The notes below the pieces were generated by a model. The model was not told the origin of the DNA, did not search any database, and saw nothing but the letters and a program-made list of their open reading frames with translations. Both the position numbers and the translations under genes were made by a program. From the NCBI GenBank assembly GCA_036392935.1, contig DASVWZ010000163.1, forward strand, positions 1-6,150: 6,150 nt of DNA, read 5' to 3'. Below are positions 5,873 through 6,150 of the stretch, piece by piece (the first letter of the stretch is position 1; every line of letters starts with the position of its first letter). The DNA is from DASVWZ01 sp036392935 (GTDB taxonomy: Bacteria; Acidobacteriota; Terriglobia; Terriglobales; Acidobacteriaceae).

Positions 5873-5909
5873 CTTTCGCGCTACGACTCAGGCCACGCGA
5901 TCGCGAAAG
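5873..5909. repeat. Inverted repeat around the transposase-tail stop codon
   Basis: CTTTCGCG (5873-5880) and CGCGAAAG (5902-5909) are perfect 8-base arms separated by 21 bases that include the TGA stop (5890-5888) of the transposase remnant. The same arm sequences form the core of the REP-like hairpin just to the left, so the two structures share sequence and could compete. In copy A the right arm has one mismatch. Confidence 0.5.
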
Positions 5910-6019
5910 GAAATCTCCGGCCAGCCTACATTGACTGGAACCGTCACAGCCCCGCCCAGAAAATAGTGACGATAACTGCTCCATCGCCATTGCCCGGGCA
6001 TGACCACGTATCCGACCCG
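5888..6019 (-). pseudogene. RAYT (IS200-like, Y1) transposase C-terminal remnant, copy B
   Basis: Read leftward from 6019, 43 codons give RVGYVVMPGQWRWSSYRHYF, then a GAVTVPVNVGW segment and EISFRDRVA, ending in TGA (5890-5888). The GYV-x-M-P-x-QWRWSSYRHY pattern and FRDRVA end mark the C-terminus of a REP-associated Y1 transposase. All upstream catalytic sequence is missing: to the right the frame runs at once into GC-rich repeat (CAGGCGCCGGCAGGGCGGGT). The remnant covers almost the same part of the gene as copy A, which suggests that the end, not the enzyme, was copied. Confidence 0.72.
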
Positions 6020-6079
6020 GCAGGCGCCGGCAGGGCGGGTGGCCCAGCCTTCCATCCGGCTTTTCCTTCCCGTAACCAA

Positions 6080-6119
6080 ACTGAGGGTGCCCCGTCCTTG
6101 CGCTTTTTGCAAGGGCGGG
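6080..6119. repeat. Third REP-like hairpin, near the right edge
   Basis: The head ACTGAGGGTGCCCCGTCC (6080-6097) matches that of element A in 17 of 18 bases. Arms 6091-6101 and 6109-6119 (CCCGTCCTTGC / GCAAGGGCGGG) pair over 11 positions with one wobble around GCTTTTT. It is the cleanest of the three hairpins and has the same orientation. The following GGCAACAA weakly resembles GGAACAAC after the hairpin of element B, so another, possibly shorter or diverged, element may begin here and leave the window. Confidence 0.6.
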
Positions 6120-6150
6120 CGGCAACAATGCCGATGCTATTTCTTTATCA

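Larger units (their letters stand above)
5766..6051 (-). repeat. Repeat element B: REP-like block plus transposase-gene tail
   Basis: Second copy of the element at 2658-2954, in the same orientation. It is bounded by a 19-base direct repeat, GGGCGGGTGGCCCRGCCTT at 5766-5784 and 6033-6051, which differs at one position. Inside, in + order, lie the GAGGGTGC head, the hairpin 5817-5849, a second inverted repeat 5873-5909, and the tail of a leftward transposase frame. This copy is better preserved than A: its hairpin stems are longer and the transposase stop codon is intact. It begins three bases after the DinB-family stop codon. Confidence 0.7.

Noticed and set aside
2658..6051. Composite transposon carrying the peptidase and DinB-family genes
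   Set aside because: Neither flanking copy encodes a transposase catalytic domain, and I saw no target-site duplication. Two independent insertions explain the data, so only the repeat arrangement is reported.
5760..6128. Long leftward open frame of about 120 codons through element B, in a different frame from the transposase tail
   Set aside because: It crosses REP-like hairpins and spacer. The QWRWSSYR-type protein signature is in the other reading frame, so this frame is not coding.
1..6150. CRISPR array, tRNA or rRNA genes, phage or toxin-antitoxin modules
   Set aside because: No regularly spaced repeats and no recognisable tRNA or rRNA sequence; no protein of such systems was recognised in any frame.

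Overview
The window looks like ordinary chromosome from a GC-rich soil-type bacterium, most likely an acidobacterium (Acidobacteriota, Terriglobia-like). This is inferred from the style of the PilZ-like and DinB-like proteins, the M13 peptidase, and the C-terminal tails of REP-associated (IS200-like, Y1) transposases next to GC-rich hairpins. It is pattern recognition and no database search was done.

Layout, left to right. The left edge holds the first 43 codons of a leftward PilZ-like gene (131 to 1). A 321-base spacer with no gene follows; it carries a 13-bp direct repeat and separates the PilZ-like gene from a divergent, rightward epoxide hydrolase of the microsomal/EHN type (453-1703). 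A 126-base convergent spacer with a strong hairpin follows, then a leftward SAM-dependent methyltransferase (2639-1830, GTG start, very strong Shine-Dalgarno). Next come a leftward secreted M13 zinc endopeptidase (4995-2977) and, diverging from it across a 240-base spacer, a rightward DinB-family protein (5236-5763). The rest of the window (5764-6150) is repeat material.

The least ordinary part is a pair of directly repeated elements of about 290 bases (A, 2658-2954; B, 5766-6051). Each consists of a hairpin-bearing REP-like block plus only the last 43-48 codons of a RAYT-type transposase gene. They sit tightly on either side of the M13 peptidase/DinB pair. A further REP-like hairpin lies at 6080-6119. 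The core of the two copies matches at 89 of 96 positions. They are best read as relics or non-autonomous relatives of a RAYT/REP system, not as an active transposon.

The genes do not form an obvious pathway. The hydrolase, methyltransferase, peptidase and DinB protein each appear to be separate transcription units. The M13 peptidase keeps its zinc site but has lost the usual Asn-Ala-x-Tyr substrate-binding motif. I see no convincing new defence or metabolic system. No tRNA, rRNA or CRISPR array was recognised.
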